Shown: one piece after another, positions 8,658 to 17,491 of the stretch
Numbering within the stretch: position 1 is the first letter of the stretch
Layout: every line of letters starts with the position of its first letter
Assembly (NCBI GenBank): GCA_024686085.1
Contig: JAIBDT010000026.1
Coordinates: 1 to 34,659, forward strand
Reading direction: 5' to 3'
Origin: Loktanella sp.
Lineage (GTDB): Bacteria > Pseudomonadota > Alphaproteobacteria > Rhodobacterales > Rhodobacteraceae
Length of the DNA stretch: 34,659 nt
Translations under genes and position numbers: made by a program
The notes under the pieces: generated by a model
Database searches by the model: none
What the model was told of the DNA's origin: nothing
What the model saw: only the letters and a program-made list of their open reading frames with translations

Positions 8658-8691
8658 AAGGTGCACCCTATGAAGTGGTGCACCTTTTTCT
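8658..8691 (+). terminator. Intrinsic terminator of pckA, overlapping the next gene's start
   Basis: The arms AAGGTGCACC (8658-8667) and GGTGCACCTT (8677-8686) form a perfect 10-bp stem with a 9-base loop, followed by a T-rich run (TTTCTTT). The start codon ATG of the DUF3859 gene (8670-8672) lies in the loop, and its likely ribosome-binding sequence AAGG lies in the left arm. The same RNA hairpin would therefore end pckA transcription and, in read-through transcripts, hide the translation start of the next gene. Confidence 0.85.
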
Positions 8692-9212
8692 TTGCCGTAT
8701 TGCCTGTGGCGTTGCTAGCCCAAGCAGGTCCGCAGCCCGATAAGATCGGCCCCAAGATCGCAAGGCATGAAGCGGGCATCATTTGCGCCCCGCCGACCAC
8801 GGGGATCAGCAAGGCCCCTGATACTGTTGCAGGCACAACGCATCTTATTGACGTTGATCCGCCTTTCGTGTCGCTGAAGCGCCACGTGCCTGCCGTGATT
8901 GGCATCGGCTTTGGCGTGAAATCGCAGGCCTTTGATCCAGCGGGCATTGAGGGCGTGAGTATCACGATCAGCCATCCTGCGATGGGTGATGCGGGGGCGA
9001 CCGTCCAGTCTTTTGGTAGTCGCATTTCGGGTCTTGATCCGTCACTGACGTTTTATCAGTTCGACTTTGACTACGAGTTGGTGACAGGCATCTGGCAAAT
9101 GCAGGCGATGCAAGGGGACACGGTTCTTTACCGCACGACATTCGAAGTGCTGCCGCCCGACCAAGTGCCCGAACTGGCCCGCGCCTGTGGATTTGAAGAG
9201 TTACTGTCGTAG
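8670..9212 (+). CDS. Secreted DUF3859 domain protein
   Basis: A 180-residue protein with a clear signal peptide, MKWCTFFFAVLPVALLAQA, with cleavage expected after residue 19. The remainder carries a beta-rich pattern ending in FDFDYELVTGIWQMQAM and TTFEVLP, which I match to DUF3859, a family of unknown function frequent in Rhodobacterales; the protein should act in the periplasm. GTG 8661 is an in-frame alternative, but ATG 8670 gives a better signal peptide and has AAGG 8 bases upstream. The first codons lie in the pckA terminator, so several of its hydrophobic residues (TFFF) are coded by the terminator's T-run. It converges on the TauE/SafE gene, 7 bases away. Confidence 0.8.
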   Translation: MKWCTFFFAVLPVALLAQAGPQPDKIGPKIARHEAGIICAPPTTGISKAPDTVAGTTHLIDVDPPFVSLKRHVPAVIGIGFGVKSQAFDPAGIEGVSITISHPAMGDAGATVQSFGSRISGLDPSLTFYQFDFDYELVTGIWQMQAMQGDTVLYRTTFEVLPPDQVPELARACGFEELLS

Positions 9213-9219
9213 GATATGT

Positions 9220-9987
9220 TTAGCCCATCAGCCCGCGCCTGATCAGGTTCAACCCACCAACAAACAGCACGATCAAGGTCAGATGCTTGAACTGCTTTTG
9301 GTCAATCCGGTCTTGGAATTGAAAGCCGATCAAGACCCCGATCACTGCGGGCACAACGAGCACCGCCGAGAAGGGGAGCGTTTCCCACGTCGCCACGCCC
9401 GACTGGATATGCGCCAGCAATAACATGAACGCGCCCAGCCCGAAGATCACGCCTTGCACGCGCATCTGTTCGACTTTGGGTGTGTTGATCGCGGTCAGAT
9501 AGGCCACGGTGGGCGGCCCCCATATCCCCGACAACCCGCCGATAAAGCCTGCGAATGCGCCGATCGCCGCCTCTAGGCGCCACGACTTTTCAGGCAGCTT
9601 AGGCTGCCAACCCGAGAGTTGCATCAGCGCAAAGCCCGCGACGGACATTCCGATGATCATAAACATCACGCTAGAGGGCAGCACCCGCACCAATTGTGCG
9701 CTACCCAGCAGGACCATTGCCCCGACGAACATGAACGCCCGAAACCGCACGATCGATTGCCACGCGGCCGCGAATCCCTGCCTGAATGCCTGCATCCCGT
9801 TGGTGATCAGGGTGGGGAGGATCAGGCCAGCCAAGGCGAGTTCGGGGGATAGAAACGTCGACAAGCCCGAGATCAGGATCGTAGGCATCGCGAATCCCAC
9901 GACCCCTTTGATCATCCCAGCAAAGAGACTGACAAGCAGTGCATAGACCAATAGGCTTGGCGTCATAAGGTTTAGAAGTGTATCCAT
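9220..9987 (-). CDS. Sulfite exporter TauE/SafE family permease
   Basis: A 255-residue inner-membrane protein with about eight hydrophobic segments. The N-terminal repeat has SLFAGMIKGVVGFAMPTILI and the second half has GFIGGLSGIWGPPTVAYLT, the two glycine-rich repeats of the TauE/SafE (former DUF81) family. Members export sulfite, sulfoacetate or other organic anions; substrate cannot be read here and no sulfonate genes are adjacent. AAGGGG lies just before ATG 9987. It is a single gene, divergent from the methylsuccinyl-CoA dehydrogenase gene with 146 bp between starts, and converges on the DUF3859 gene. Confidence 0.9.
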   Translation of the reverse strand: MDTLLNLMTPSLLVYALLVSLFAGMIKGVVGFAMPTILISGLSTFLSPELALAGLILPTLITNGMQAFRQGFAAAWQSIVRFRAFMFVGAMVLLGSAQLVRVLPSSVMFMIIGMSVAGFALMQLSGWQPKLPEKSWRLEAAIGAFAGFIGGLSGIWGPPTVAYLTAINTPKVEQMRVQGVIFGLGAFMLLLAHIQSGVATWETLPFSAVLVVPAVIGVLIGFQFQDRIDQKQFKHLTLIVLFVGGLNLIRRGLMG

Positions 9988-10082
9988 CGCCCCTTGATAG
10001 GGTGGACTTTGTCCAGATGCACAATAATTTCATCACGACATTTTTGTTCAAATTGACACACCCTTTGATATGATTGTTGCGC

Positions 10083-10115
10083 TGCAGGTGCGAAGGTTAT
10101 ATCTCTGCACCTGCA
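10083..10115 (+). repeat. 9-bp inverted repeat in the leader of the methylsuccinyl-CoA dehydrogenase gene
   Basis: TGCAGGTGC (10083-10091) and GCACCTGCA (10107-10115) are perfect inverted copies separated by 15 bases, ending 18 bases before ATG 10134. There is no T-run, so it is not a terminator. It could be the operator of a dimeric regulator of the ethylmalonyl-CoA pathway or an RNA hairpin just upstream of the Shine-Dalgarno GGAG. The repeat is seen; its role is inferred. Confidence 0.5.
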
Positions 10116-10133
10116 CAATACTGGAGACGCGCA

Positions 10134-11807
10134 ATGGCACACGACGGACAGGATATGACAATGACACACAGCCCTTTACTTGCAGGCCTGCTAGAAACGA
10201 CTGCTGCCACTCTGCCCGCCGTTGATGCGATCTTGACTGCTGCCAAGGAAAACCTGCGCACGACGGTCACCGATGGGGGCCGCATTTCCGCCAAGCTGAT
10301 TGAAGCGAACCAGACTGCCGCCCACGGTGTCGCGTGGCTGGCGACCTATGTCCAAGCCCTGCACCAGATGCAGGCATGGGCCGAGCGTTTGAAAGCGGAT
10401 GCCAAGTTTGGCGAAATCGAGCAATTGATCCACCAGATCGCCTTTGGTGAATATATCGCCCAAATCCATGGCGGCATTCAGATGAACCAAGCCGAGATGA
10501 TCCGCCTGCATGATATGGGTGTCACGGGCGTTGTGATGACGGATGCCGAGGCTACGCTAGCGCAGACTGCGAATACGCAAGCCGCCCGCACCCGTCTGGT
10601 TGAATTGATGCAAGAACAATCCGCCAATGTCACCGTCGGTGCCACGGGTCTGGATGAAGAGTTGGAAATGATCCGCGATCAGTTCCGCCGTTTCGCGGTC
10701 GAGAAGGTCGAACCCTTTGCCCACGAATGGCATTTGAAAGACGAGTTGATCCCGATGCAAATCATCGAGGAATTGGCCGAAATGGGCGTGTTTGGCCTGA
10801 CCATCCCCGAGGAATACGGCGGCTTTGGCCTGTCGAAATCGTCGATGTGCGTTGTGTCCGAGGAATTGTCGCGCGGCTATATTGGTGTGGGATCGCTAGG
10901 CACCCGTTCCGAGATCGCCGCCGAGTTGATCTTGTGCGGTGGCACCGAAGAGCAAAAGCAAAAGTGGTTGCCACAGATTGCCTCTGCCGAAACTTTGCCG
11001 ACGGCTGTGTTTACTGAACCGAATACAGGGTCTGATCTGGGCGCTTTGCGCACCCGCGCCGTCAAGAAGGGCGACGATTGGGAGGTCACGGGCAATAAGA
11101 CGTGGATCACTCATGCCGCCCGCACCCATGTCATGACGATGCTCGCCCGCACGGACCCTGACACGACTGACTATAAAGGTTTGTCGATGTTTCTCGCCGA
11201 AAAGACCCCTGGTGATGATGCAAACCCGTTCCCCACAGACGGCATGACGGGCGGCGAGATCGAGGTCTTGGGTTACCGCGGCATGAAAGAATACGAGCTG
11301 GCGTTTGACGGGTTCAAGATCAAGGGCGAGAACTTGCTCGGCGGTGAGACTGGAAAAGGTTTCAAGCAGTTGATGCAGACGTTTGAAAGCGCCCGCATTC
11401 AGACCGCGGCCCGCGCGATTGGTGTGGCTGTGTCCGCGCTGGACGTTGGTATGCAGTATGCCACCGACCGCAAGCAGTTTGGCAAAGCCTTGATCGATTT
11501 CCCGCGCGTGTCGGGTAAGCTCGCGATGATGGCTGTTGAGATCATGATCGCCCGTCAGTTGACCTATTTCTCTGCCAACGAGAAAGACAACGATCGCCGC
11601 TGTGACCTAGAGGCTGGCATGGCCAAGCTGCTCGGTGCCCGCGTGGCGTGGGCTTGTGCCGACAATGCGTTGCAAATTCACGGCGGCAATGGTTTTGCCT
11701 TGGAATATAAGGTTAGCCGTATTTTGTGTGACGCCCGTATCCTGAATATCTTTGAGGGTGCTGCTGAAATTCAGGCGCAGGTTATTGCGCGGCGCTTGCT
11801 CGACTAA
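10134..11807 (+). CDS. mcd: Methylsuccinyl-CoA dehydrogenase (ethylmalonyl-CoA pathway)
   Basis: FAD enzyme oxidising (2S)-methylsuccinyl-CoA to mesaconyl-CoA, a step of the ethylmalonyl-CoA pathway that replaces the glyoxylate shunt for acetyl-CoA assimilation. The 557-residue product is much longer than ordinary acyl-CoA dehydrogenases (about 380-400): an N-terminal helical extension of about 170 residues precedes the dehydrogenase fold. The latter shows LTIPEEYGGFG (222-232), TEPNTGSDLGAL (294-305), WITHA (324-328), YATDRKQFGKAL (442-453) and IFEGAAEIQ (539-547) with likely catalytic E541. The long N-terminal extension is the trait that separates Mcd from fatty-acid enzymes. Start ATG 10134 has GGAG 7 bases upstream. 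Its 3' end overlaps the convergent MFS gene by 26 bases. Confidence 0.9.
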   Translation: MAHDGQDMTMTHSPLLAGLLETTAATLPAVDAILTAAKENLRTTVTDGGRISAKLIEANQTAAHGVAWLATYVQALHQMQAWAERLKADAKFGEIEQLIHQIAFGEYIAQIHGGIQMNQAEMIRLHDMGVTGVVMTDAEATLAQTANTQAARTRLVELMQEQSANVTVGATGLDEELEMIRDQFRRFAVEKVEPFAHEWHLKDELIPMQIIEELAEMGVFGLTIPEEYGGFGLSKSSMCVVSEELSRGYIGVGSLGTRSEIAAELILCGGTEEQKQKWLPQIASAETLPTAVFTEPNTGSDLGALRTRAVKKGDDWEVTGNKTWITHAARTHVMTMLARTDPDTTDYKGLSMFLAEKTPGDDANPFPTDGMTGGEIEVLGYRGMKEYELAFDGFKIKGENLLGGETGKGFKQLMQTFESARIQTAARAIGVAVSALDVGMQYATDRKQFGKALIDFPRVSGKLAMMAVEIMIARQLTYFSANEKDNDRRCDLEAGMAKLLGARVAWACADNALQIHGGNGFALEYKVSRILCDARILNIFEGAAEIQAQVIARRLLD

Positions 11808-12996
11808 GCCCCAGTCGCGGGTGCAATTGCCCCGCGACGAACCACCCTGCCCCCATCCCAATGGCGCAGGCGGCAAAGATCCCGCTAACGGGTGCGACAA
11901 GCAGCACAAGCGCTGCCGCCCCTGGTGTCACGATGCCTGAGACGTCCCGAAAGCTGGCGTAGACCGCCGCCATTTCGGTGCGCTCTGCGGGTCGCACGGC
12001 CATGAGGAATGGCAGGCCTCCACAGACGTCGAGCGCGATGAGAAAGATTGACGCGCACACGATACTGGCCACGGTGGCCCAAGGGTAGCCTGAGAGCGCC
12101 CAGCCAAGCGCGAACAAAAGCCCGCAGCTTGCGAAGGCGGCCCGCACGGACCAGCGGACTCCGGCCTTGTTGACTTTGCGCAGCATCAGCGGCGTGGCGA
12201 ACAGCAACCCGTTGCTGATAGACAGCGCCAAGGCACCGACGCGGTCGCCCAAACCTGCATCGATGCAATAGATCGGCAGATAGACCACAAATACCCACCA
12301 GCCGCAGGATCGCATCACCGCAAAGAACCAGCCTGCAATCAGACGCGGTTGTGCAAAGAACCGTCCCAAGTAAGCGAGTGGATTGACTGCGGGCGCACGG
12401 GCGCGGCTAATTTGTTTGCCGTCGCCCAGTCTCAGTCTCCAGAACACCGCGATCAGGATCAGTGCAAAGCATGCTGCCAAAAGGAACGGCGCGGGTGTCC
12501 ACCAACTCAACAAACTCACCCCAAGAATCGGGCCAACCGTCCAAGGCAGCGCGCTGTAGACCATGCGCGTTGTCTCGTTGCGCCCAAGGTCCATGCGGTG
12601 GATGTAGTCGAGCACATAGGCGTTCAGGCAGACGGTGAATGTCACGGTCCCAAAGGCGTTCACCATCAAGGCGCAGGCAAGCAAGGTTGCGTTGCCTGTC
12701 AGCGCCAAAGACAACCCGACCAGATAGGCGCAGGCCGCCAGCGTCAGCATCCAGCGTCGCGGTATCCATCGCGCCGCCCAAGGCACCATCAACCCGCAAC
12801 ACAGCGATGCGATCCCTACCAGAAGATAGATATGCGACACGACTGCCGCGTCTGAAAACGCGCGGTAGATTGCGACGGGCATGGCCGACAAAAGCGTGCC
12901 GCGAATCCCTGCTTCGATTGCTGCGAGGAGCGCAAAATCCTTGATTTTGGGCGTCGGAGCATGGCTAAGGTAAATCGGGTTACGCGGTGCGATCAT
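11782..12996 (-). CDS. MFS transporter
   Basis: A 404-residue major facilitator protein with about twelve hydrophobic helices in two halves joined by a charged loop (RLRLGDGKQISRARA). Substrate cannot be predicted. The frame is open to 13101, but the first residues there are polar and not typical; ATG 12996 (MIAPRNPIYLSHAP) starts just before the first helix and is my choice, though its ribosome-binding site is weak (AAAGAC). The start is divergent from the META lipoprotein gene, 144 bases away. The last 26 bases overlap the 3' end of the methylsuccinyl-CoA dehydrogenase gene on the other strand, with no terminator visible between them. Confidence 0.85.
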   Translation of the reverse strand: MIAPRNPIYLSHAPTPKIKDFALLAAIEAGIRGTLLSAMPVAIYRAFSDAAVVSHIYLLVGIASLCCGLMVPWAARWIPRRWMLTLAACAYLVGLSLALTGNATLLACALMVNAFGTVTFTVCLNAYVLDYIHRMDLGRNETTRMVYSALPWTVGPILGVSLLSWWTPAPFLLAACFALILIAVFWRLRLGDGKQISRARAPAVNPLAYLGRFFAQPRLIAGWFFAVMRSCGWWVFVVYLPIYCIDAGLGDRVGALALSISNGLLFATPLMLRKVNKAGVRWSVRAAFASCGLLFALGWALSGYPWATVASIVCASIFLIALDVCGGLPFLMAVRPAERTEMAAVYASFRDVSGIVTPGAAALVLLVAPVSGIFAACAIGMGAGWFVAGQLHPRLGLSRASAAQ

Positions 12997-13140
12997 GGTG
13001 ATGTCTTTGCGAAATACCCATCCTGATACCTCGTATAGGTCCGCAAGGTCTTGCCCGTCCGCGACACAGATGCACGGTTTTACTGGATCGTCTGGCGGCA
13101 ATCTGTCAGTTTCGGATCAATTCCCGTTAGGCGGTGTCAG

Positions 13141-13530
13141 ATGTCCAGATTAGTTTTGATTTTCATGTTTTTCGTGACCGCATGCCAAGCAGATGAAACC
13201 CTTAGCGCCTATAGCACGGTGGAGGGCGCCTATGTCTTGATGTCCTTGGACGCCGAGCCGCTGGGCAGTGGCACGGCTACGCTGGATGTGTCGCAAGCTG
13301 GTCGCGTCACGGGCAAAGGCCCGTGCAACAGCTATTCCGCAGATCAAAAGGCGGTCTACCCTTGGTTTGAACTCGGGCCGATTATATCGACCCGCATGGC
13401 CTGCCCTGATCTGCCCAGCGAGGCCTTTTATTTTGAGGCGCTGTCCGAGATGACGTTGGCCGAGACCCAAGGCAACATTCTGATCCTCTACAATACCGAC
13501 GGCCGCGAGATGGTGTTTCACGCGCCCTGA
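13141..13530 (+). CDS. META domain lipoprotein
   Basis: A 129-residue lipoprotein. The N-terminus [15 protein letters not shown] ends in the lipobox VTAC, so C15 should be lipidated. The rest is a META domain (as in HslJ): [11 protein letters not shown] is the conserved GxxGCNxYxG-like core, followed by [13 protein letters not shown], the second conserved block, and a final strand [18 protein letters not shown] proteins are envelope proteins linked to stress and novobiocin resistance in E. coli; a biochemical function is not known. The longer frame from 13051 is rejected because it would bury the signal sequence; AGGCGG precedes ATG 13141. The 3' end overlaps recO by 13 bases. Confidence 0.85.
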   Translation: MSRLVLIFMFFVTACQADETLSAYSTVEGAYVLMSLDAEPLGSGTATLDVSQAGRVTGKGPCNSYSADQKAVYPWFELGPIISTRMACPDLPSEAFYFEALSEMTLAETQGNILILYNTDGREMVFHAP

Positions 13531-14249
13531 CGGCTGATCGCGTCTATCAGGCGCTGCCGCGCGGCGGGGATGGGGCGGTCACCCAAGGCCTTCATCAACC
13601 TATGTTCGATAAAGAACCCTGTGGTCCCAAGTGCGATAGCGATCTCGCCGTTGTCGGCGTCGCCTTTCCCCGCAAGCACAGGTGGCAGGGGCAGCAGTCT
13701 GTCGGCCCATTCGCCTGCTGCTTCGCGACTGACGGCGCGGCCTGTGCGCGGGGACACAAAGGCGAGGTCTTCGTTCACCCCGCGCACCGCGCAGGCAGAC
13801 AGGTCCATGCCGTAACCCATTTCCTCTAGCAATGCTTGTTCCCAACGCAGGTAGGCGAGTGGCCAGACGTCGGATTGGCCGAGCAAGTCCAGCAAAGCGA
13901 TGGTGCGTTCATAAAGCGGCATGTGCGCCTCGCGTTCGGGCAAGACCCGCGACAGGATTGCGCAGATGGCGTTAAGCCCTGACAGTGCGAGGCGGTCGCC
14001 CATCGCTTGGGCTGCGCGGCTGCGGATCGGTTCCACGGTGAACGATCCGAGATGTTCGTTTAGCCGTGCCTTCCAAGATAGGGATAGCTGTGCGCCCGGT
14101 TGTAGGTGAGGTGCGATTTTGCGGCTGATCCCGCCACGCACAACGCCCGCGTGTCGTCCGTGTTGGGGTGTAAAAACGTCAATTATCATCGAGGTTTCGC
14201 CCATCGGGCGGGCGCTAAGAAGGGCGCCTTCGTCTGACCATGCGATCAT
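13518..14249 (-). CDS. recO: DNA repair protein RecO
   Basis: A 243-residue RecO, the mediator that with RecR loads RecA onto SSB-covered single-stranded DNA. The N-terminal OB fold reads [27 protein letters not shown], followed by [10 protein letters not shown]; the C-terminal region contains [23 protein letters not shown], typical of the family. A single Cys remains in the place of the zinc cluster, as is usual in alphaproteobacterial RecO. It is the last gene of the long minus-strand run that begins at folK, 19 bases after the DUF1491 stop, and converges on the META lipoprotein gene with a 13-base overlap. Confidence 0.93.
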   Translation of the reverse strand: MIAWSDEGALLSARPMGETSMIIDVFTPQHGRHAGVVRGGISRKIAPHLQPGAQLSLSWKARLNEHLGSFTVEPIRSRAAQAMGDRLALSGLNAICAILSRVLPEREAHMPLYERTIALLDLLGQSDVWPLAYLRWEQALLEEMGYGMDLSACAVRGVNEDLAFVSPRTGRAVSREAAGEWADRLLPLPPVLAGKGDADNGEIAIALGTTGFFIEHRLMKALGDRPIPAARQRLIDAISRQGA

Positions 14250-14268
14250 CAGGTGCCTCCCTTTGGTG

Positions 14269-14595
14269 TCATTCCAGCCCGTCTTGGTCTAGCAGATGAC
14301 GCCCTTGTTTGTCTTCGACTTCGATGACCCAAAGATCTGGATCAAAGCCGCATTGTTTGGTGATGGATTGGTCAACGGTTGCCTCAACCCCCTCAACAAG
14401 CACAATCCATTTGCGGTCGCCGGTCATCAGATCAAACGAGCGTTGAAAGCAACAGGCCTGCCCGTCGAGCGTGTTCAGTTTGACCAGAACAGCGCCCGCA
14501 GTGTTATCGCCACGTTTGACGACAAAGGCCGGAATTTCGACCAGCCGCAGCCGCGTCAAGTAAGCGGAAACCCAGATTTCCGCTGTCAGTCTCAT
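14269..14595 (-). CDS. DUF1491 family protein
   Basis: A 108-residue protein beginning [18 protein letters not shown], followed by [21 protein letters not shown] and a C-terminal [16 protein letters not shown]. This is the DUF1491 pattern, a small family largely limited to alphaproteobacteria, and it is usually found beside era and recO. No catalytic motif is evident and there is no signal peptide, so it is cytoplasmic with unknown role. The start overlaps the era stop by 4 bases (ATGA), so translation is likely coupled. Confidence 0.88.
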   Translation of the reverse strand: MRLTAEIWVSAYLTRLRLVEIPAFVVKRGDNTAGAVLVKLNTLDGQACCFQRSFDLMTGDRKWIVLVEGVEATVDQSITKQCGFDPDLWVIEVEDKQGRHLLDQDGLE

Positions 14596-15509
14596 GCATT
14601 GCCGTCTTTGAAATCGAGACCCATTTCCGAGTAGCGTTCGGATTCTTCCAGCCAGTTTGGCCGCACTTTGATCTGCAAGAACAGGTGCACGCGACGATCT
14701 AGAAATTCTTCCAGCTCGATCCGTGCGGCGGTGCTGACGGCTTTGATTGTCTCGCCTTTGTTACCAAGCACGATCCCTTTGTGCCCGTCGCGCATCACAT
14801 AGATGATCTGGTCGATCCGGCAGGATCCGTCTTTGCGGTCTTCCCAATTTTCCGTCTCGACGGTCAACTGGTAGGGCAGTTCTTGGTGCAGGCGCAGTGT
14901 CAGTTTTTCGCGCGTCGTTTCGGCCGCAATCATGCGCAGGGGCAAATCGGCAATCTGGTCTTCGGGATATAGCCACGGGCCTTCGGGCAGTTGGTGCGAC
15001 AACCATTCGCGCAGCGCATCAACACCGTGGCCGCGTTCTGCGGAAATCATGAAGGTTTGCACGAATGGAAACGCTTCGTTCATTTCTTCGGCGAGGCCGA
15101 GCAACTTATCGGTCTTCACCTTGTCGATTTTGTTGATCGCCAAAGCGACAGGTGCTTTGCCTGCGTGTTCTTTCAGTCGCTCGATAATCGCTTTCACGCC
15201 CTCGGACCGCCCCCGATGGGCCTCGATCAAAAGCACCACAACATCGGCGTCTGCCGCCCCGCCCCACGCGGCCTTGACCATGGCGCGGTCCAGACGTCGG
15301 CGCGGTTTAAACAGCCCGGGTGTATCGACAAACACCAGTTGCGATTGCCCCTCAATGGCGACCCCACGGATGCGTGCGCGGGTTGTTTGCACCTTGTGCG
15401 TGACGATCGACACTTTTGCGCCGACCATTTTATTCATCAACGTCGACTTGCCCGCGTTGGGTTCGCCAATCAGGGCCACAAAGCCAGCTTTGGTGGGCGC
15501 GTCAGTCAT
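14592..15509 (-). CDS. era: GTPase Era
   Basis: A 305-residue Era, the essential GTPase that binds the 3' end of 16S rRNA during 30S assembly. G1 is GEPNAGKS at 15-22, the G2 region is QTTRARIRG at 41-49, G3 is DTPG at 62-65, and G4 is NKID at 126-129. The C-terminal KH domain contains [13 protein letters not shown], with the GNKG loop that contacts RNA. It overlaps rnc upstream and DUF1491 downstream, each by 4 bases. The rnc-era pairing couples rRNA cleavage and subunit assembly and is widely conserved. Confidence 0.97.
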   Translation of the reverse strand: MTDAPTKAGFVALIGEPNAGKSTLMNKMVGAKVSIVTHKVQTTRARIRGVAIEGQSQLVFVDTPGLFKPRRRLDRAMVKAAWGGAADADVVVLLIEAHRGRSEGVKAIIERLKEHAGKAPVALAINKIDKVKTDKLLGLAEEMNEAFPFVQTFMISAERGHGVDALREWLSHQLPEGPWLYPEDQIADLPLRMIAAETTREKLTLRLHQELPYQLTVETENWEDRKDGSCRIDQIIYVMRDGHKGIVLGNKGETIKAVSTAARIELEEFLDRRVHLFLQIKVRPNWLEESERYSEMGLDFKDGNA

Positions 15510-16189
15510 GACTGTTCTACTTTCTTTAATAGTGCCGCTGCTGCGGCTTGCTCGGCGTGGCGTTTGCTGCCTGCTGTCGCTTGTTCAGATGGACCAGAGG
15601 CCAAACGGACCTCGATGGTAAATATCGGTTGGTGGTCGGGGCCTGTCCGGTTCACTTCGACGTAGAGCGGCGGCACTTCGCCCCGTGCCTGCGCCCATTC
15701 TTGTAGCGAGGTTTTCGCGTCGCGTGCATCGTCAGCGACGTTGCCGACCCGCTTGCCCCACAGGTGCAAGATGACGTCGCGCGCGGCCTCGAACCCGCCG
15801 TCTTGGTAGACGGCCGCGATCACGGCCTCCATTGCGTCCGCAAGCAGTGCCTCTTTGCGCCGTCCGCCTGATTTCATCTCGGAGCGGCCAAGTTTCAGCA
15901 CAGCCCCAAGGTCGATTTGGCGCGCCACGTCCGCGCAGGTTTCACGCCGCACGAGCGCGTTAAAGCGGGGTGCAAGCATTCCTTCGGCGGCGTTTGGATC
16001 GGCTTTTAGCAGCGCTTCGGCCATAACCAGCCCTAGGACACGGTCGCCTAGAAATTCGAGCCGTTGGTTGTCGTCCCGATGCGGCGAAACCATGGAGGAA
16101 TGTGTGACAGAGCGCACAAGGAAGTCGGGCTTGGCAAAGTCATAGCCCAGACGACCACAAAAGGCCCGAAGGTCAGCAGATAGTTTCAC
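15506..16189 (-). CDS. rnc: Ribonuclease III, GTG start
   Basis: A 227-residue double-strand-specific endoribonuclease that processes pre-rRNA and structured mRNAs. The signature is NQRLEFLGD at 41-49; Q42 stands where E. coli has Glu38, while the essential E45, D49, D117 and E120 are present. The double-stranded RNA-binding domain follows (about 155-225) with [12 protein letters not shown] and [16 protein letters not shown]. The start codon is GTG at 16189, overlapping the lepB stop as GTGA, and the end overlaps era by 4 bases, so lepB, rnc and era are tightly coupled. Confidence 0.96.
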   Translation of the reverse strand: MKLSADLRAFCGRLGYDFAKPDFLVRSVTHSSMVSPHRDDNQRLEFLGDRVLGLVMAEALLKADPNAAEGMLAPRFNALVRRETCADVARQIDLGAVLKLGRSEMKSGGRRKEALLADAMEAVIAAVYQDGGFEAARDVILHLWGKRVGNVADDARDAKTSLQEWAQARGEVPPLYVEVNRTGPDHQPIFTIEVRLASGPSEQATAGSKRHAEQAAAAALLKKVEQS

Positions 16190-17025
16190 TCAACAGCCTT
16201 ATAAAAGCGGTCCGACCGCCACGTCCAGAATGCCAGCATTGACCGCCCCGCGGACGAGAACATGATCCGGTCCGCGCGTCCTACGATATCATTGCGCGGC
16301 ACGAAACCAACCCCACGCAATTGCTGTGGCACGCGGCTGTCGGTCGAATTGTCACGGTTGTCGCCCATAAAGAAGAACTGGTCCGCAGGCACGGTAAAGA
16401 CGCCAGTGTCGTCCAGTTGCCGTCCGTCACTGATGTTCAGGATGGAATGGCGCACACCGTTTGGCAGCGTTTCATACTGCCGTTCTTTGATACATGCAGC
16501 CCCTTCCCCAACGGCCCCGTTGGAGCAGCGGGTCTCGTTGCGCTGTGGTCCTTGAAAGCCGTAGGGTTCAACGAATGGTTCCGCGTCCTCAAGGATCACG
16601 GCGACGTCGTTGATGTGCAGCACGCCGCTTTTCATCTGGATCCGGTCACCGGGTGTGCCGATCAGCCGTTTGACAAAGTCACGCCCTGTCACCGGATGAC
16701 GGAAGACAACCACATCGCCGACCTCTGGATCGGACCCGAACAGCCGCTTTTCGGAATCTTTGAACGCCCCGCAAAAATCATCGGCACCGATATCGATCCC
16801 GACCGCAGGGATGCGGATGGACGGGCATGACGCGTAGGAATAACCGTATGCCATTTTGTTCACGAAAAGGAAGTCGCCGATCAACAGCGTGTCTTTCATC
16901 GACCCTGATGGAATCCAGAATGGTTGGAAGAACAACGTCCGAAACACGCCAGCAATCAGCAACGCGTAAACAACAGTCTTTACCGTCTCTTTTACGCCCG
17001 CCATGAAGCCTGTGGTCTCAGCCAT
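16186..17025 (-). CDS. lepB: Signal peptidase I
   Basis: A 279-residue type I signal peptidase that removes signal peptides from exported proteins at the inner membrane. One transmembrane helix lies at about 16-34. Box B is IPSGSM (38-43) with catalytic S42; the general-base lysine is K119 in [11 protein letters not shown], and [11 protein letters not shown] is the conserved box E. A large insert between box C and box D has two pairs of cysteines. AAGGA precedes ATG 17025. The 61-base gap after acpS carries a small hairpin (GCTAC/GTAGC, 17055-17070). The gene overlaps rnc by 4 bases. Confidence 0.96.
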   Translation of the reverse strand: MAETTGFMAGVKETVKTVVYALLIAGVFRTLFFQPFWIPSGSMKDTLLIGDFLFVNKMAYGYSYASCPSIRIPAVGIDIGADDFCGAFKDSEKRLFGSDPEVGDVVVFRHPVTGRDFVKRLIGTPGDRIQMKSGVLHINDVAVILEDAEPFVEPYGFQGPQRNETRCSNGAVGEGAACIKERQYETLPNGVRHSILNISDGRQLDDTGVFTVPADQFFFMGDNRDNSTDSRVPQQLRGVGFVPRNDIVGRADRIMFSSAGRSMLAFWTWRSDRFYKAVE

Positions 17026-17086
17026 TTCAATTCGTCCTTTATCTGGTCTTCGAAGCTACATGCGCGTAGCGTCCTGCCCTGTCAAC

Positions 17087-17491
17087 CTATGGCTCTATCG
17101 GGAGCGCTTCGATCAGCACAAATGCCTGCGCCCAAGGGTGATCATCGGTCAAAGTCACGTGAATAACCGCGCGGTGCCCTGCTGGTGTCATTTGATCGAG
17201 CCGTTCTTTGGCCCAGCCTGTCACCTGCATGGTCGGCTGCCCAGAGCGCAGGTTGGTCACGGACATGTCTTTCCAAGCGATTCCCATTGCCAGCCCTGTG
17301 CCCAGCGCCTTGGAACAGGCCTCTTTTGCGGCCCAGCGTTTGGCGTAGGTCCCAGCCACATCGCGCCTGCGGTCCGCTTTTGCCTGTTCGACCTCGGTGA
17401 ACACCCGATTACGAAACCTATCGCCAAACCGGTCCAGCGTGCCTGCGATCCGGTCGATATTGGCAAGGTCGGTGCCGATCCCGAGTATCAT
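17087..17491 (-). CDS. acpS: Holo-[acyl-carrier-protein] synthase
   Basis: Transfers 4'-phosphopantetheine from CoA to apo-ACP, needed for fatty acid synthesis. The 134-residue product has [12 protein letters not shown] near the start with metal-binding D8, and [13 protein letters not shown] with metal-binding E57. Length is normal for trimeric AcpS. Its start overlaps the preceding secreted-protein gene by 4 bases (ATGA). The neighbourhood pdxJ-acpS-lepB-rnc-era is conserved in proteobacteria. Confidence 0.96.
   Translation of the reverse strand: MILGIGTDLANIDRIAGTLDRFGDRFRNRVFTEVEQAKADRRRDVAGTYAKRWAAKEACSKALGTGLAMGIAWKDMSVTNLRSGQPTMQVTGWAKERLDQMTPAGHRAVIHVTLTDDHPWAQAFVLIEALPIEP

Noticed and set aside
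7419..8666. 415-codon minus-strand ORF opposite pckA
   Set aside because: Antisense to the highly conserved pckA; composition (many Arg, His, Gln) is typical of a shadow frame and no motif is seen.
10053..10074. TTGACA and TATGAT boxes upstream of the methylsuccinyl-CoA dehydrogenase gene
   Set aside because: They are only 10 bases apart, too short for a sigma-70 promoter; no alternative pairing with normal spacing was convincing.
17055..17070. GCTAC/GTAGC hairpin between acpS and lepB
   Set aside because: A 5-bp stem with no T-run on the transcribed strand; could be chance, so not listed as a regulatory element.
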